A stretch of 23,320 bases of DNA, taken from Bacilli bacterium (GTDB taxonomy: Bacteria > Bacillota_I > Bacilli_A > RF39 > UBA660). Under the pieces are notes generated by a model. The model made no database searches, was not told where the DNA came from, and was given only the letters and a program-made list of their open reading frames with translations. The position numbers and the translations under genes are program-made. Location: the NCBI GenBank assembly GCA_017411235.1, contig JAFPMR010000263.1:1-23320 (forward strand). The letters are read 5' to 3'. Of the stretch, positions 15,237-21,448 are shown piece after piece. How positions within the stretch are numbered: position 1 is the first letter of the stretch; each line of letters starts with the position of its first letter.

Positions 15237-15974
15237 ATGCGCAAAAGAATAATATTAATAATGTTACCTTTACTGCTATTAACTGGTTGTAAAGATAAAA
15301 ATGACGAATTGTTTATTGAACAAGAAAAAATTGTCAAAGAGGAATTAAAAAGCGTTGATTTAATAACTGAAGATGCTATCAAAGAGAAGTATCTATACTT
15401 AAAAGACAACTATGATTCATACGACAAATCTCAAAAAGAAAAGATTGTTTATAGCGCTAAATACATTCAAACCATTAGTGCTAAAAGTGATAATGAATTA
15501 ACTAAAATAGCTGACCAAATTTTAATATATGTTAAAAGTCCTTCTTCAGAGTTATTAGAAAAACTAAATATCATGTTTAAGAATGTTGAAACAAAAGAAA
15601 ACAAAATAATCAGTGATATTTATAATTCCTATATGATTGAAAATAAAGTAAAAGAAATAATCTTAGCTAAACAAGATCAAGTAGCAGCAGACTTAAAAGA
15701 TAAAAACTTAAGAACAGCTAAATACTTAAAAGAAGGAATTAACTACATCGAAAAAAATATTGAAGAACCATTTAAAAATAATGAAGTAATAGAAAACCTA
15801 GTATACTATAGTATGTTCTTTGATGGTTTAAGTAAAAAAGGAAACGTTAAATCACTAGGTACAAAGACTTTAGCTTACTTAAAAACACTAGATGATTCTA
15901 AATATAATGAAGTAATAAACTTATTAAAGAAAATGAATAAAGATAAAGATATTAAAAAAGTTTTAGAAAAGTAA
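15237..15974 (+). CDS. Small helical lipoprotein, unknown function
   Basis: ATG 15237 follows AGAGGGTGG. The 245-residue precursor starts with a textbook lipoprotein signal: basic MRKR, a hydrophobic core, and the lipobox LLTGC with the lipidated cysteine at residue 18. Processing would use the type II signal peptidase, whose gene (lspA) is in this window. The mature part is charged and mostly helical, with repeated Lys/Glu/Asp/Leu patterns (ELLEKLNIMFKNVETKENK, VAADLKDKNLRTAKYLKEG), and contains no other cysteine. No family is recognised. No simple terminator follows immediately; the hairpin at 16019-16061 may serve. Confidence 0.88.
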   Translation: MRKRIILIMLPLLLLTGCKDKNDELFIEQEKIVKEELKSVDLITEDAIKEKYLYLKDNYDSYDKSQKEKIVYSAKYIQTISAKSDNELTKIADQILIYVKSPSSELLEKLNIMFKNVETKENKIISDIYNSYMIENKVKEIILAKQDQVAADLKDKNLRTAKYLKEGINYIEKNIEEPFKNNEVIENLVYYSMFFDGLSKKGNVKSLGTKTLAYLKTLDDSKYNEVINLLKKMNKDKDIKKVLEK

Positions 15975-15997
15975 AACTTATCTAAAATTTAAAAAAA

Positions 15998-16006
15998 TGT
16001 TATAAT
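15998..16006 (+). promoter_or_regulatory. Extended -10 promoter before the structured leader and alpha-CTD-like gene
   Basis: TGTTATAAT, 24 bases after the lipoprotein stop. The predicted transcription start is near 16013, the first base of the structured leader. Confidence 0.6.
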
Positions 16007-16012
16007 TAAATT

Positions 16013-16061
16013 GCAACGAGTAGCTTCATGGCGTAAGTCCGGTTGAGCTACTTTTATTTTT
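16013..16061 (+). ncRNA. Candidate structured leader RNA / attenuator
   Basis: AGTAGCT (16019-16025) pairs perfectly with AGCTACT (16046-16052), and a T-rich tract (16052-16061) follows. The 20-base apical part is unusually GC-rich for this genome. It can form an inner hairpin GGC-GTAA-GTCC (30-31 pairing 39-40, C32 with G37, one bulged T) closed by a GNRA-type GTAA loop. A promoter lies just upstream and the next start codon 14 bases downstream. It could be (a) a short attenuator or riboswitch-like leader, or (b) an elaborate terminator for the lipoprotein gene. It matches no riboswitch class that I can recall. Confidence 0.45.
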
Positions 16062-16074
16062 AGGAAGTGATAAT

Positions 16075-16287
16075 GTGAATAGTATTGAAGATAAAATTGA
16101 AACCTTAAATCTATCCAAAAATATTAATAAAGCATTAAAAGAAAACAATATTATTTATATTAAAGACCTTTGGATTTTAAATAGAAAAAACCTAAAAGCT
16201 TTTGGTTTAAAAGATAGTGAAATAAAAGACATAATAATATCTTTACAATTACAAGGATTAGATTTAAATAAAAAGATTTATGATTAA
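16075..16287 (+). CDS. 70-residue RNA polymerase alpha-CTD-like (helix-hairpin-helix) protein
   Basis: GTG 16075 follows AGGAAGTGAT (16062-16071); the overlapping ATG 16073 is out of frame and stops at once. The product has the spacing of the RNA polymerase alpha-subunit C-terminal domain: IETLNLS, a helix ending KALKENNI, then IKDLWILNRKNLKAF, then a final helix GLKDSEIKDIIISLQLQGL. In alpha-CTD the arginine equivalent to R265 and an asparagine contact DNA; the aligned positions here (LSKNINKAL) lack that arginine. It is thus a stand-alone domain of the same helix-hairpin-helix fold, perhaps a DNA- or protein-binding module, not a functional alpha subunit. The gene ends inside a strong terminator. 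Confidence 0.75.
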   Translation: MNSIEDKIETLNLSKNINKALKENNIIYIKDLWILNRKNLKAFGLKDSEIKDIIISLQLQGLDLNKKIYD

Positions 16288-16301
16288 TCATAAGTCTTTT
16301 T
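16272..16301 (+). terminator. Terminator made of the last codons of the 16075 gene
   Basis: A 13-pair stem (one G-U) between 16272-16284 and 16287-16299, then T's. The left arm is coding sequence and the TAA stop (16285-16287) forms the tip. yfcE-like translation starts only 24 bases later, so that gene needs read-through or a promoter such as the weak TGTAATAAT near 16301-16309. Confidence 0.8.
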
Positions 16302-16324
16302 GTAATAATGAAATAGGTGATGAC

Positions 16325-16840
16325 ATGAAAATAATAATAGCATCAGATATTCATGGTAATTTGGAATACACAGAAAAACTCTATCAATACTGTGAGAAAA
16401 TAGATCCTGAAAAAATAATTCTTTTAGGAGATTTATTAAATAACTACTACTATAGTGATACATATGAAATAAATGAAATAGTAAAAATAATGAACAGATG
16501 GTCAGCGATTACAATTGCAGTAAAAGGTAACACTGATCGAGTAGATGACATTCAAAAACTTAACTTTCAAGTTATACCTTTATATGAACAAATAGATATC
16601 GATGGTATTCCTTTTTATTTAACCCATGGTCATATAGATAATCCTAAGTTTGAAGACCACTATTGCTTAATGGGGCATACTCATCGTTATAACTTAGAAG
16701 GTAAACATTTAAATCCTGGTAGTGTAGGATTACCAAGAGGAAATAAGGAACATACCTGTTTATTGTATGAAAATAATACTTTTAAACTAATAAATCTCGA
16801 TGATTTTACGATAATATCAACAAAAAAGATAGAAAAATAA
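16325..16840 (+). CDS. YfcE-like metallophosphoesterase
   Basis: ATG 16325 lies after AGGTGAT (16314-16320); upstream in-frame starts lie within the previous terminator region. The 171-residue protein carries the full calcineurin-like metal-binding set of small phosphodiesterases (YfcE/MJ0936 type): D8 and H10 in SDIHGN, D36 in LLGD, N69 in GNTD, H101 and H103 in HGH, and H118 and H120 in GHTH, plus NPGSVGLPRG (130-139). E. coli YfcE is a metal-dependent phosphodiesterase with unclear natural substrates. Length is typical (YfcE is about 184). It is cytosolic and may be transcribed with the preceding 70-residue gene by read-through. Confidence 0.93.
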   Translation: MKIIIASDIHGNLEYTEKLYQYCEKIDPEKIILLGDLLNNYYYSDTYEINEIVKIMNRWSAITIAVKGNTDRVDDIQKLNFQVIPLYEQIDIDGIPFYLTHGHIDNPKFEDHYCLMGHTHRYNLEGKHLNPGSVGLPRGNKEHTCLLYENNTFKLINLDDFTIISTKKIEK

Positions 16841-16881
16841 ACAAAATTAACAAAAATGTATAAAAAAACAAAAATTAATAG

Positions 16882-16887
16882 TATAAT
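16882..16887 (+). promoter_or_regulatory. -10 element of the ADP-ribosylglycohydrolase gene
   Basis: A perfect TATAAT, 20 bases before the start codon, in A-rich DNA. No good -35 is visible. No terminator hairpin is seen for the upstream gene. Confidence 0.5.
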
Positions 16888-16907
16888 ACTAATAGGTGGG
16901 TGGTATC

Positions 16908-17846
16908 ATGAGGTCGAAATATTTAGACGGCTTAATGGGATTCGTTGTTGGCGATGCCATGGGTGTACCAGTAGAATTCCAAAAGCGTGAAGATTTATTA
17001 AAGAAACCCGTAACAAAGATGATTGGCTATGGTACTCATAACCAACCTGAAGGAACTTGGTCTGATGATACATCAATGATGCTTGCAACTATAGATTCAA
17101 TTAATGCCAAGAACGGAATAGACTACGAAGATATAGCTTTAAAATTTGCAGCCTTTAAAAACCATGCTCAATACACACCATATCATGAAGTATTTGATAT
17201 AGGTAACACTTGTGCAAGAGCAATCGATAAATTTGAAGAGAATCATGATGATCCATTAACTTGTGGATTAAATGATGTTTACTCAAATGGTAATGGTTCT
17301 CTAATGCGTATCTTACCAATTGCATACTATGCAACAGAAAGACATTTAAAAGACAACGAGGTATTAGAATTAGTAAAGAACATATCTTCAATAACTCATG
17401 CCCACGAAATAAGTATCATGGGATGTTATATTTATACAAGATTTGCCATGTTCTTACTTAATGGTAAAGATAAATATTCTGCATATAGTATGACTAAATG
17501 TGTTGACTACACAATGTTTGCAGAAGAAACAAGAAAATACTATGATCGCTTATTAAAAGAAGATATTTCTAAATTAAAAATAAACGATATAAAATCAACA
17601 GGTTTTGTAGTAGATTCTCTAGAAGCTTGTATCTGGGTATTACTACAATCTGAAAATTATAAAGATGCTATTATAGGTGCTATCAACCTAGGTGATGATA
17701 CAGATACTATCGGAGCTATAACAGGCGGTTTAGCAGGAATCATTTATGGATTTGATTTCATTCCAAAAGAATGGTTAGAAAAAATAGCAAGGATTGAATA
17801 CTTAGAAGATATCTTCGAAGAATTCAGTGAAAACAAATACGAGTAA
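16908..17846 (+). CDS. ADP-ribosylglycohydrolase (DraG/ARH family)
   Basis: ATG 16908 follows GGTGGGTGG; the in-frame GTG 16896 lies within that site and is rejected. The 312-residue protein matches the family in length and motifs: GFVVGDAMGVPVEF (11-24), the metal-binding GTWSDDTSM (49-57), NGNGSLMRILP (127-137), and the second metal motif LGDDTDTIG (261-269) followed by GGLAG. Such enzymes use two Mg2+ ions to hydrolyse ADP-ribose from modified arginine, or related ADP-ribosyl compounds. No ADP-ribosyltransferase or macrodomain partner is visible in this window, so the substrate is unknown. It is monocistronic, with a strong terminator. Confidence 0.95.
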   Translation: MRSKYLDGLMGFVVGDAMGVPVEFQKREDLLKKPVTKMIGYGTHNQPEGTWSDDTSMMLATIDSINAKNGIDYEDIALKFAAFKNHAQYTPYHEVFDIGNTCARAIDKFEENHDDPLTCGLNDVYSNGNGSLMRILPIAYYATERHLKDNEVLELVKNISSITHAHEISIMGCYIYTRFAMFLLNGKDKYSAYSMTKCVDYTMFAEETRKYYDRLLKEDISKLKINDIKSTGFVVDSLEACIWVLLQSENYKDAIIGAINLGDDTDTIGAITGGLAGIIYGFDFIPKEWLEKIARIEYLEDIFEEFSENKYE

Positions 17847-17871
17847 GAAAGATTATATCTTTCTTATTTTT
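17844..17871 (+). terminator. Terminator including the stop codon of the ADP-ribosylglycohydrolase gene
   Basis: A perfect 10-bp stem TAAGAAAGAT/ATCTTTCTTA with loop TAT, then five T. The left arm begins with the TAA stop. Confidence 0.9.
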
Positions 17872-17872
17872 A

Positions 17873-17881
17873 TGGTATAAT
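17873..17881 (+). promoter_or_regulatory. Extended -10 promoter of lspA-rluD
   Basis: TGGTATAAT begins two bases after the preceding T-run; the lspA start is 20 bases downstream with GAGGTG between. Confidence 0.6.
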
Positions 17882-17900
17882 GTAACACGAGGTGCACGAA

Positions 17901-18407
17901 GTGAATAAAAAGATAATTATTATAGCTAGTATTGCTTTAATCATTGATCAAATATCTAAGATTATTGCAACTAGTTATTTAAAACTTAACGTTGGCGTCA
18001 AAGTTATAAAAAACTTTTTTTATTTAACTTTGTGTCATAATGAAGGAGCTGCTTGGGGTTTATTTAGCAACGCTAGATTTATTATCATTATTGGTACCGT
18101 CGCAGCTATAATACTAATCTATCATTACATATATGTATTTAAAGAAAACTTAAGAAACAATTTAGCTTTTGGTTTATTAACTGGAGGACTTGCAGGAAAC
18201 TTAATAGATCGTATAATATTTGGATACGTAAGAGATTTCCTAGATTTCTATATCTTTAAATACGACTATCCAATCTTTAATATTGCTGACATGTGCATAG
18301 TAGTGGGAGTATTCTTACTAATAATATCTATTATAAAAGGGGATGACAAACATGAAGATAACAGTAACAGAAGCAAACGAAAGACTAGACAAGTTCCTAG
18401 CGAATAA
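17901..18407 (+). CDS. lspA: Lipoprotein signal peptidase (signal peptidase II)
   Basis: GTG 17901 is six bases after GAGGTG (17889-17894); GTG 17892 lies inside that site and is rejected. The 168-residue, four-TM aspartic protease cleaves lipoprotein signal peptides before the lipidated cysteine. Signatures: CHNEGAAWGLF (45-55), GGLAGNLIDRIIFGYVRDFLDF (95-116) with catalytic D112, and FNIAD with catalytic D130. The lipoprotein encoded at 15237-15974 is a likely client. The C-terminal tail after the last TM segment is hydrophilic (KGDDKHEDNS..., about 146-168), and most of it is encoded by bases shared with the next gene. lspA followed by an rluD-family gene is the order also found in B. subtilis. 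Confidence 0.96.
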   Translation: MNKKIIIIASIALIIDQISKIIATSYLKLNVGVKVIKNFFYLTLCHNEGAAWGLFSNARFIIIIGTVAAIILIYHYIYVFKENLRNNLAFGLLTGGLAGNLIDRIIFGYVRDFLDFYIFKYDYPIFNIADMCIVVGVFLLIISIIKGDDKHEDNSNRSKRKTRQVPSE

Positions 18408-19245
18408 TACTGAATATTCTAGAAATCTTATCACTAAGATGCTAGATAAAGATTTAATAAGTATTAATGGTAAACTAGAAAAAGCTTCTTATAAAGTTCG
18501 TGAAAATGATTGTATCGAATTACCAGACAATTATTCAGAAGAACCAGATGTAGAAGCCACTGAAATGAAACTAGATATAGTTTATGAAGACAATGATATT
18601 ATTGTTATCAATAAACCAAGCGGTTTAGTTGTTCATCCAGGATCTGGTAATTATGATAATACATTAGTAAATGGCTTAATGTACTATACAAAAAATCTTA
18701 GTGATTTAAATGGTGATGAAAGACCAGGTATCGTTCATCGTATAGATAAAGATACTTCTGGTTTAATAATTATTGCTAAAAACAATAAAAGCCATGAAAT
18801 ACTATCTGAGTATTTCCAAAATCATCAAGATATTAAAAGAGAATATATTGCCTTACTTGTTGGTGAATTTCCACACGAAACAGCAACTATTGATGCTCCA
18901 ATAGGCAGAGACACTACTGATCGTAAAAAAATGACAGTAACAGATAAGAACTCTAAAAATGCCGTAACTAACTTAAAAGTATTAAAAAGATATAAAGGAT
19001 ATACATTAGTAAGTCTAATTCTTGAAACAGGTCGTACTCATCAAATTAGAGTACATATGAAATATATTGGTTATCCAGTATATAATGATCCTGTATATAC
19101 AAATAAAAAATGTAGTGAATTTGGTCAATTCCTACATTCATATAAAATGGAATTGTTACATCCAATAACAAAAGAAAAATTGGAATTTACAGCTCCATTA
19201 CCAAAAGAGTTTACTGACTTCCTAGACACTTTAGAAGAGAAATAA
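18352..19245 (+). CDS. rluD: RluD/RluA-family ribosomal large subunit pseudouridine synthase
   Basis: ATG 18352 lies nine bases after AGGGG (18338-18342); ATG 18343 would be too close. The 297-residue enzyme has an N-terminal S4 RNA-binding domain (about 1-60, with TEANERLDKFLAN) and the catalytic domain with INKPSGLVVHPG (near 86-97) and GIVHRIDKDTSGL, where D132 is the catalytic aspartate of the HRLD motif. Its end carries the family's ETGRTHQIRVHM. It converts selected uridines in 23S rRNA to pseudouridine; the RluD target (helix 69) is inferred from family only. It overlaps lspA by 56 bases in another frame. No clear terminator follows. Confidence 0.93.
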   Translation: MKITVTEANERLDKFLANNTEYSRNLITKMLDKDLISINGKLEKASYKVRENDCIELPDNYSEEPDVEATEMKLDIVYEDNDIIVINKPSGLVVHPGSGNYDNTLVNGLMYYTKNLSDLNGDERPGIVHRIDKDTSGLIIIAKNNKSHEILSEYFQNHQDIKREYIALLVGEFPHETATIDAPIGRDTTDRKKMTVTDKNSKNAVTNLKVLKRYKGYTLVSLILETGRTHQIRVHMKYIGYPVYNDPVYTNKKCSEFGQFLHSYKMELLHPITKEKLEFTAPLPKEFTDFLDTLEEK

Positions 19246-19278
19246 AGTAAACTTTAATTAATATACTTTGAAAACAAG

Positions 19279-19284
19279 TATAAT
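19279..19284 (+). promoter_or_regulatory. Probable -10 element of the rhomboid gene
   Basis: A perfect TATAAT, 36 bases before the start; an alternative TATAAA lies at 19289-19294 with TTGAAA (19268-19273) at a short 15-base spacing. The exact promoter is uncertain. Confidence 0.4.
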
Positions 19285-19314
19285 ATATTATAAAATTGAG
19301 ATGGGAGGAATATC

Positions 19315-20484
19315 ATGAGTACAGTTGTTATGAACAAAAAAGATGAGATAATCATGAAATTGGTTCATTACTTTGTCACAGAAGAAAACTATACACCAAT
19401 AATAGTTAATGGTGTAAAAGATGAAATCTGGTTAGAGAATCAAAATGGTCCATATCGTATTGTTAGAATCAATTCCAACAATATCTTTAATAAAGAACAA
19501 TTAAATTATGATTACTTCAAAATAGAAAGTATTGTTAGACAAATCAAAAGAAAAACATTATCGTTAAATGTTGATACTTTAAACATCTTACTTAACGTTA
19601 ATGAAGACTTAGAACTAGAAGCAACAAAACATGTCACACCAGTAGCAATATTCAATGATAATTTAGATATTACTAACCAAGGTATCTTAGAAGCCTTTCC
19701 AAATATAAATGAAAAACTCCTAAAAGATACAACTGGTGTTGAATTAATAATAAATGTAACAAAAGACATCAATGCTAAAACAGAAAAAGAGAATAGATTA
19801 TATGAGAGGACTTTTATGCCAAAGAAAAATATTTTTACATATCTAATAATTGCCATATGCGCAGTAATGTTTGTATTAACTTCTTATGTTGATGGATTTA
19901 ACTTAGCAAACGTATGGAATGGTTTCAGTGCTGACGTATTAATTAAAATGGGAGCAAACTACGCACCACTATTAAAGAATAGTCATGAAATATGGAGACT
20001 TATAACATATATGTTCCTACATGGATCAATAATCCATATCTTAGTTAATATGTATTCGTTAGTAGCGCTAGGGAATCAAATAGAATCATTCTTTGGTAAA
20101 ACTAAATTTATTATAATCTATTTCATAAGTGGAATAGCAGGAGGATTACTAAGTGCTGCAGCTGGTGGTGTAACATCAGTAGGAGCATCTGGAGCAATCT
20201 TTGGTTTACTAGGATCAATGCTTTACTTTGGTTTCCATTATCGTGCTTACTTTGGCCAAGCAGTTAAAATGCAAATTCTACCAGTAATAGCAATCAACTT
20301 AGCAATTGGTTTCTTGATGCCAAATATCGATAACTGGTGCCATATTGGTGGTTTAGTAGGTGGTTTCCTAGCAACAATGGCTGTAGGAGTTACAGGAAAA
20401 TCTAAAAAATCTGATCAAATCAATGGATCTATTTGCTTAGTAATTTACTTAGGTTTCCTAATATACTTAACATTCTTTAGATAA
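19315..20484 (+). CDS. Rhomboid-family intramembrane serine protease with N-terminal cytosolic domain
   Basis: ATG 19315 follows GGGAGG. The product is 389 residues. Residues 1 to about 165 are soluble and unlike the membrane part, with a pattern (DEIWLENQNGPYRIVRIN, VRQIKRKTLSLN) seen in the cytosolic N-terminal region of GluP/YqgP-like rhomboids. The first TM segment is about 171-190. The membrane core carries the rhomboid signatures: WRLITYMFLHGSIIHILVNM, the catalytic serine S292 in GASGAIFG, and the catalytic H343 in WCHIGG. B. subtilis YqgP (about 507 residues) has added C-terminal TPR repeats; those are absent here. It cleaves TM segments of unknown substrates. Ends in a terminator and converges with lexA. 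Confidence 0.93.
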   Translation: MSTVVMNKKDEIIMKLVHYFVTEENYTPIIVNGVKDEIWLENQNGPYRIVRINSNNIFNKEQLNYDYFKIESIVRQIKRKTLSLNVDTLNILLNVNEDLELEATKHVTPVAIFNDNLDITNQGILEAFPNINEKLLKDTTGVELIINVTKDINAKTEKENRLYERTFMPKKNIFTYLIIAICAVMFVLTSYVDGFNLANVWNGFSADVLIKMGANYAPLLKNSHEIWRLITYMFLHGSIIHILVNMYSLVALGNQIESFFGKTKFIIIYFISGIAGGLLSAAAGGVTSVGASGAIFGLLGSMLYFGFHYRAYFGQAVKMQILPVIAINLAIGFLMPNIDNWCHIGGLVGGFLATMAVGVTGKSKKSDQINGSICLVIYLGFLIYLTFFR

Positions 20485-20503
20485 GCAAGAGCTTATCTTT
20501 TTT
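20478..20503 (+). terminator. Terminator of the rhomboid gene
   Basis: A perfect 8-bp stem AGATAAGC/GCTTATCT with loop AAGA, then T's. The TAA stop (20482-20484) lies in the left arm. Confidence 0.88.
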
Positions 20504-20511
20504 AATGCAAT

Positions 20512-20538
20512 AAAAAAAGACTTAAATAAGTCTTTTTA
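20512..20538 (-). terminator. Terminator of lexA (symmetrical, could work on both strands)
   Basis: A perfect 10-bp stem AAAAAGACTT/AAGTCTTTTT with loop AAAT, flanked by A-runs on one side and T-runs on the other. On the minus strand it overlaps the lexA stop codon (20536-20538). It separates the two convergent genes. Confidence 0.85.
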
Positions 20539-21156
20539 TAAACTTCTATATAAACCAATAGCTTTACCTAAAATAACACAGTTTTGTAATATGATAGGAC
20601 TCATTGTATCATTTTCAGGCTGTAATCTAATATGGTCTTCTTCTTTATAGAAAGTCTTTAATGTTACTTCTCCTTCTTCAGTCATTGCTACAACAATATC
20701 GCCATTACGAGCAACTTTTTGTTTTTGAACAATAACTATATCTCCATCATAAATTCCTTTATTAATCATTGATTCACCACTACATTGTAAAGTAAAGATT
20801 GTTTCTTTAGCAGGAATTAAACTAACTGGTAAAGTAAACCAATCATCAGGATTCTCAATAGCTTCAATAGGGTTACCACAAGCAACTCTACCTAGTAAAG
20901 GAACTTTAACTATTTCTTCATCTTTCTTTTGATATTCATTTACACCAACGACTTCAATTGTTCTAAATTTAGAATTTGTTTTTCTAATACAACCAGCATC
21001 TTCAAGTTTCTTTAAGTGAGTATGTACAGTAGCAGGGGAAGACAAACCTAATGCCGCACCAATTTCTCTAGTTGATGGTGGGAATCCATGATCTACAATG
21101 TATTTCTTAATATAATTAAGAACATCTTCTTGTCTTTTAGTAATATTCTTATCCAT
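20536..21156 (-). CDS. lexA: SOS repressor LexA
   Basis: I chose the ATG at 21154-21156 (MDKNIT...), six bases after a strong GGAGGT (21163-21168 on the minus strand). This gives 206 residues, the normal LexA length. LexA represses SOS genes and cuts itself when RecA is activated by DNA damage. The N-terminal winged helix includes PPSTREIGAALGLSSPATVHTHL (26-48). The protease part has catalytic S129 (in GESM) and K167 (in EGEVTLK), correctly spaced. The cleavage site reads RVACGNP, so the scissile bond is predicted as C93-G94 rather than the usual Ala-Gly; Cys-Gly is the bond cut in UmuD. A weak LexA box overlaps its -35, suggesting autoregulation. Confidence 0.97.
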   Translation of the reverse strand: MDKNITKRQEDVLNYIKKYIVDHGFPPSTREIGAALGLSSPATVHTHLKKLEDAGCIRKTNSKFRTIEVVGVNEYQKKDEEIVKVPLLGRVACGNPIEAIENPDDWFTLPVSLIPAKETIFTLQCSGESMINKGIYDGDIVIVQKQKVARNGDIVVAMTEEGEVTLKTFYKEEDHIRLQPENDTMSPIILQNCVILGKAIGLYRSL

Positions 21157-21174
21157 ACATCTACCTCCAATAAA

Positions 21175-21203
21175 ATAATAACATGTGGAGTGTAAAATGT
21201 CAA
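21175..21203 (-). promoter_or_regulatory. Promoter of lexA (minus strand)
   Basis: On the minus strand, TTGACA (21203 to 21198), a 17-base spacer and TATTAT (21180 to 21175) preceded by TGT, giving an extended -10. The start codon is about 19 bases further. Confidence 0.75.
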
Positions 21204-21214
21204 ACAAATGTTTT
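21201..21214. promoter_or_regulatory. Degenerate LexA box near the lexA promoter
   Basis: CAAACAAATGTTTT matches 11 of 14 positions of the B. subtilis-type box CGAACRNRYGTTCG and keeps the AAAC-4-GTTT symmetry. It overlaps the lexA -35 and lies 28 bases from the strong box. Weak on its own; the context makes it plausible. Confidence 0.5.
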
Positions 21215-21222
21215 ATAAGCTA

Positions 21223-21251
21223 TTGACACGAATATATGTTCGTATTATAAT
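21223..21251 (+). promoter_or_regulatory. Perfect consensus promoter of the SOS small-protein gene
   Basis: TTGACA (21223-21228), exactly 17 bases, and TATAAT (21246-21251): both hexamers are perfect. The predicted start is near 21258, 21 bases before the ATG. The strength fits a promoter held off by LexA. Confidence 0.92.
21229..21242. promoter_or_regulatory. LexA (SOS) box
   Basis: CGAATATATGTTCG matches the Firmicute SOS box CGAACRNRYGTTCG at all but one position (T for C at the fifth base). It lies wholly within the promoter spacer, so bound LexA would block RNA polymerase. Confidence 0.9.
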
Positions 21252-21278
21252 TGAATCATGGTAAAAGGAGTGGTGAGA

Positions 21279-21413
21279 ATGAAAACAGAAACTATGAAAA
21301 ACGTGGCAGGAGTTATATTACTTTATGTAATAGTAATACTAGGAATAGTATTAGTTAATGCTAGAATGGGCGAGATCAATGAATCGAACCAAGTCATCTC
21401 ACTAGAAAGATAA
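21279..21413 (+). CDS. 44-residue SOS-controlled single-pass membrane peptide (YneA/SosA-position gene)
   Basis: ATG 21279 is eight bases after AAGGAG (21265-21270). The product has a short charged N terminus (MKTETMKN), one TM segment (about residues 9-27, rich in Val, Ile and Leu) and a polar C-terminal tail ending SLER. The gene is divergent from lexA and followed by tkt. In B. subtilis that place holds yneA, and in S. aureus sosA, both small LexA-controlled membrane proteins that block cell division after DNA damage. The sequence lacks the LysM domain of YneA and is shorter than both, so the same function is inferred from position, promoter and topology, not from sequence identity. A strong terminator ends the transcript. 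Confidence 0.85.
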   Translation: MKTETMKNVAGVILLYVIVILGIVLVNARMGEINESNQVISLER

Positions 21414-21437
21414 TATTGCAAATATTATCTTTTTTTT
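21406..21437 (+). terminator. Terminator of the SOS small-protein gene
   Basis: A perfect 12-bp stem AAAGATAATATT/AATATTATCTTT with loop GCA, followed by T's. The TAA stop (21411-21413) is inside the left arm. Confidence 0.92.
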
Positions 21438-21448
21438 ATTCAAAAAAT

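Noticed and set aside
16011..16046. Short ORFs in the structured leader (TTG frame of 11 codons; ATG-GCG-TAA in the loop)
   Set aside because: No Shine-Dalgarno sequence precedes either one, and the first would start at or before the predicted transcript end.
16013..16061. Assignment of the leader to a known riboswitch (preQ1, guanidine-II, glutamine, fluoride, SAM types)
   Set aside because: None of the conserved core sequences of these classes, as far as I recall them, is present.
19242..19256. Small stem AAAGT/ACTTT after the rluD-family gene as a terminator
   Set aside because: Only five pairs, a two-base loop and no T-run.
19512..19856. Minus-strand frame of 114 codons inside the rhomboid gene
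   Set aside because: A shadow of the rhomboid N-terminal region without a ribosome-binding site or promoter.
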